Both the position numbers and the translations under genes were made by a program. 9,046 nucleotides of DNA from an uncultured bacterium (GTDB taxonomy: Bacteria; Patescibacteriota; Dojkabacteria; CALFHW01). Each line of letters begins with the position of its first letter. The first letter of the stretch is position 1. A model generated the notes under the pieces. That model ran no database searches and was not told the origin of the DNA. It worked only from the letters and a program-made list of their open reading frames with translations. Where the stretch lies: contig CALFHW010000004.1 of the NCBI GenBank assembly GCA_937876695.1, forward strand, positions 1 through 9,046. Reading direction: 5' to 3'. Positions 7,617-9,046 of this stretch are shown one piece after another.

Positions 7617-8081
7617 ATGGTTAAATTACGTCTAGCCCGTATGGGCAAAAAAAATCAGCCTAGCTACAGACTAGTAGCTATCAAGGCAAAAACTAAGAGA
7701 AGCGGCGAAGCTCTTGAGCAGGTTGGCTTTTACAACCCAAGAACACAGCCATCCACCTTTGAATTTAATAAAGAACGAGTAGAGTACTGGCTAAGTGTAG
7801 GAGCGCAGCCTACCGAGACTGTCGCCCGATTACTTGCTAGAAATGGTGTTCTTAAGCTAGAGAAGAAAGTGTTCAAACACAAACCAGGTCGCAAAGGTCA
7901 GGAGAGAATAGCCAAAGCACAGGCAGAAGCAGAAGCTAGAAGGGCCGAAAAGGCCGCTGCTAAGCAAGAAGCTGCTGACGCTAAAGCTGCCGCTGCTAGC
8001 GCCAAGACTGAGGCCGCTGAAGCTGCCAAAGCAGAGGCAGTTGTTGAAGCTCCCGCCGCTACATCAGAAGCAACCGCTTAA
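7617..8081 (+). CDS. rpsP: 30S ribosomal protein S16 (bS16) with Ala/Glu/Lys-rich C-terminal tail
   Basis: A 154-residue protein of the small ribosomal subunit. The first 85 or so residues are a canonical S16: MVKLRLARMGKKNQPSYRLV, then EALEQVGFYNPRTQP (31-45), and ERVEYWLSVGAQPTETVARLL (53-73). The family core is about 80-90 residues; the rest, from about residue 90, is a low-complexity tail of Ala, Glu, Lys and Arg ending in AATSEATA, likely helical or disordered. Similar tails are known on actinobacterial S16, so this is an extension rather than a frameshift. No Shine-Dalgarno sequence is seen, consistent with a leaderless start from the promoter immediately upstream. khpA begins 2 bases after its TAA. 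Confidence 0.95.
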   Translation: MVKLRLARMGKKNQPSYRLVAIKAKTKRSGEALEQVGFYNPRTQPSTFEFNKERVEYWLSVGAQPTETVARLLARNGVLKLEKKVFKHKPGRKGQERIAKAQAEAEARRAEKAAAKQEAADAKAAAASAKTEAAEAAKAEAVVEAPAATSEATA

Positions 8082-8083
8082 TC

Positions 8084-8308
8084 ATGAGCCAAGAAAAGCT
8101 TAAAAACATCATCGGCATGCTTTACAGTGCTGAATTCGGCATTGAGCTAGAAGTAGTGGGCGAAGCTATCACTATGTCAGTTCCTCAAGATCACATCGCT
8201 ATGGTTATCGGCAAAGAAGGCCGCAATGCAAAGGCTATCCGCGAGTTAGTATTTTTATACAACAAACTGCACCACACCGATTTCAAGCTTGAAATTGTCG
8301 AACGCTGA
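8084..8308 (+). CDS. khpA: KhpA, small KH-domain RNA-binding protein
   Basis: A 74-residue single KH-domain protein, full length for the KhpA (YlqC) family, which binds RNA and in Firmicutes partners KhpB in control of cell envelope functions. The KH signature is visible as AMVIGKEGRNAKAIREL at 39-55, with the GxxG loop GKEG at 43-46, preceded by EVVGEAITMSVP strands. The rpsP-khpA order is the common bacterial arrangement. No ribosome binding site is evident, and only TC separates the rpsP stop from this ATG, so translation is probably coupled to rpsP. The rimM and trmD genes that often follow are not present here. Confidence 0.93.
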   Translation: MSQEKLKNIIGMLYSAEFGIELEVVGEAITMSVPQDHIAMVIGKEGRNAKAIRELVFLYNKLHHTDFKLEIVER

Positions 8309-9046
8309 AAGGATATCTCATTCCCACGAGGGTGGGATTCAGGCCTTGCCCTACGATACTTCCGCACATGAACTCTGGAGAAAATTGGATGGCGAAGACC
8401 TCAAAAGAAACCCTGTCAAAGATGTACTAGATACCCTTCTGGAGCAAAGACTTGAAGCGCATAAACCTCAGTCAGAGTTCCTTAACCAAGCGTTATCACT
8501 CTCCTTTTATGTTTGGCTTCACGAAAAGAAAACTGATAGCCCAAGAAACTATAGCGCAGAACCACTAGACCCATTCAATAGACAACTGCGCTGCGCAATA
8601 GAAATTTTTAATGCCGTTGAAGCAAATGATTCGTCTTTACTATTCACTAGATTTAAATCCGAGCCAGCACTCATAGGCATGGTATACGAGATGATGACAT
8701 ATGATCTCATCAAACGGGCAAATGAACTCACACGGTCTCGATTCTTAGACCCAGATAACTCCAATCGAGGAGGTGTGCTTCTAACAGGAATTGAGTTTAC
8801 CAATTTAGCAGACGACATCAACTACAGCCCACCCGACCAAAAGTACCGAAACGTTCGAACCGGGCTGCCAGGGCACGATATTACCTATAAGATAGAGACA
8901 ATTAGCAAGTACGGACAAAGAGAGACAAGGAAGAAGGACAAATGTGGAATAAGCGTTAGCACTGTGTCAGACCCTTCTTTGGACCTACATAAAGACGAAA
9001 GAATTATTAGTCTGAACCCGTATATGGTTGGATATGTAGAGATTGC
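8295..9046 (+). CDS. Unrecognised protein, 5' part only (runs off the window)
   Basis: The frame is open from a TAG at 8247 to the right edge, about 250 codons from 8295, and reads like a soluble globular protein. Visible stretches include LPYDTSAHELWRKLDGEDL, FLNQALSLSFYVWLHEKK, and a later part rich in charged residues ending SLNPYMVGYVEI. I recognise no family or catalytic motif. The first ATG in frame is only at 8679, too late given good coding character before it. Candidate starts are TTG 8295 (overlapping khpA by 14 bases, used here as the most upstream plausible start) or TTG 8346 (37-bp gap, behind the hairpin). Neither has a convincing ribosome binding site. With no promoter seen, it is probably co-transcribed with rpsP-khpA. 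It occupies the position where rimM or trmD often sits but resembles neither. Confidence 0.6.
   Translation, partial: MSNAERISHSHEGGIQALPYDTSAHELWRKLDGEDLKRNPVKDVLDTLLEQRLEAHKPQSEFLNQALSLSFYVWLHEKKTDSPRNYSAEPLDPFNRQLRCAIEIFNAVEANDSSLLFTRFKSEPALIGMVYEMMTYDLIKRANELTRSRFLDPDNSNRGGVLLTGIEFTNLADDINYSPPDQKYRNVRTGLPGHDITYKIETISKYGQRETRKKDKCGISVSTVSDPSLDLHKDERIISLNPYMVGYVEI
8322..8337 (+). other. GC-rich hairpin TCCCAC-gagg-GTGGGA after khpA
   Basis: A perfect 6-bp stem with a 4-base loop begins 14 bases after the khpA stop. No T-run follows, so intrinsic termination is unlikely. The GAGG loop and GTGGG arm are the only purine-rich, Shine-Dalgarno-like bases before the TTG at 8346, so the hairpin could influence translation of the next gene if that start is used. 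If the TTG at 8295 is the real start, the repeat is simply coding sequence. Confidence 0.35.

Noticed and set aside
7390..7635. Plus-strand 81-codon frame across the rnc/rpsP junction
   Set aside because: It overlaps the double-stranded RNA-binding domain of rnc and the start of rpsP in another frame and has no family-like sequence.
8549..8821. Minus-strand 90-codon frame opposite the final gene
   Set aside because: The plus strand is open over the whole region with better protein character; this frame has Ser-rich shadow composition.
1..9046. Recoded TGA (Gly) genetic code, CRISPR arrays, tRNA/rRNA genes and insertion sequences
   Set aside because: TGA ends rnc and khpA at family-appropriate lengths; no regularly spaced repeats, tRNA-like cloverleaf, rRNA sequence or transposase were seen.

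Overview
The window looks like a chromosomal piece of a Candidate Phyla Radiation (Patescibacteria) bacterium, most likely a Saccharibacteria (TM7) member. The evidence is a compact ribosomal/RNA-processing operon (L32, NusB, RNase III, S16, KhpA), an L32 without zinc-binding cysteines, an S16 with a long Ala/Glu/Lys tail, a very large lineage-type hypothetical gene, and start sites that look leaderless. TGA acts as a normal stop (it ends rnc and khpA), so the recoded Gracilibacteria/Absconditabacteria are unlikely. The taxonomic call is inference from protein character, not a search.

Layout. Positions 1-42 hold the first 14 codons of a minus-strand gene leaving the left edge (possibly gyrB/parE-like, weak). 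Positions 43-164 are a divergent intergenic region with two adjacent perfect inverted repeats and a TATAAT-type -10 box on each side. Positions 165-6038 are one 1957-residue protein. Its N-terminus has the full M48-type zinc metallopeptidase signature (HEAVGH, EYVAD, THPHATSRL). Its C-terminus has the full ABC1/UbiB-type atypical kinase signature (KIGQ, SAGVSQ, IAMK, LLEADF, HLDLHLGN, DFG). About 1,370 unassigned residues lie between. Positions 6116-8308 are the plus-strand cluster rpmF-nusB-rnc-rpsP-khpA, with a promoter before rpmF and a second, apparently leaderless promoter before rpsP whose extended -10 contains the rnc stop codon. From about 8295 to the right edge an unrecognised plus-strand gene runs out of the window; it has no ATG near its start and a GC-rich hairpin at its 5' end.

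How the genes fit together. The ribosomal cluster is ordinary housekeeping: two ribosomal proteins, an antitermination factor for rRNA transcription, the double-strand RNase that processes rRNA, and a small KH RNA-binding protein. The giant gene is a separate unit with its own promoter. It is the part of the window that could represent something undescribed: a soluble protein with an apparently complete peptidase site at one end and an apparently complete atypical kinase site at the other.
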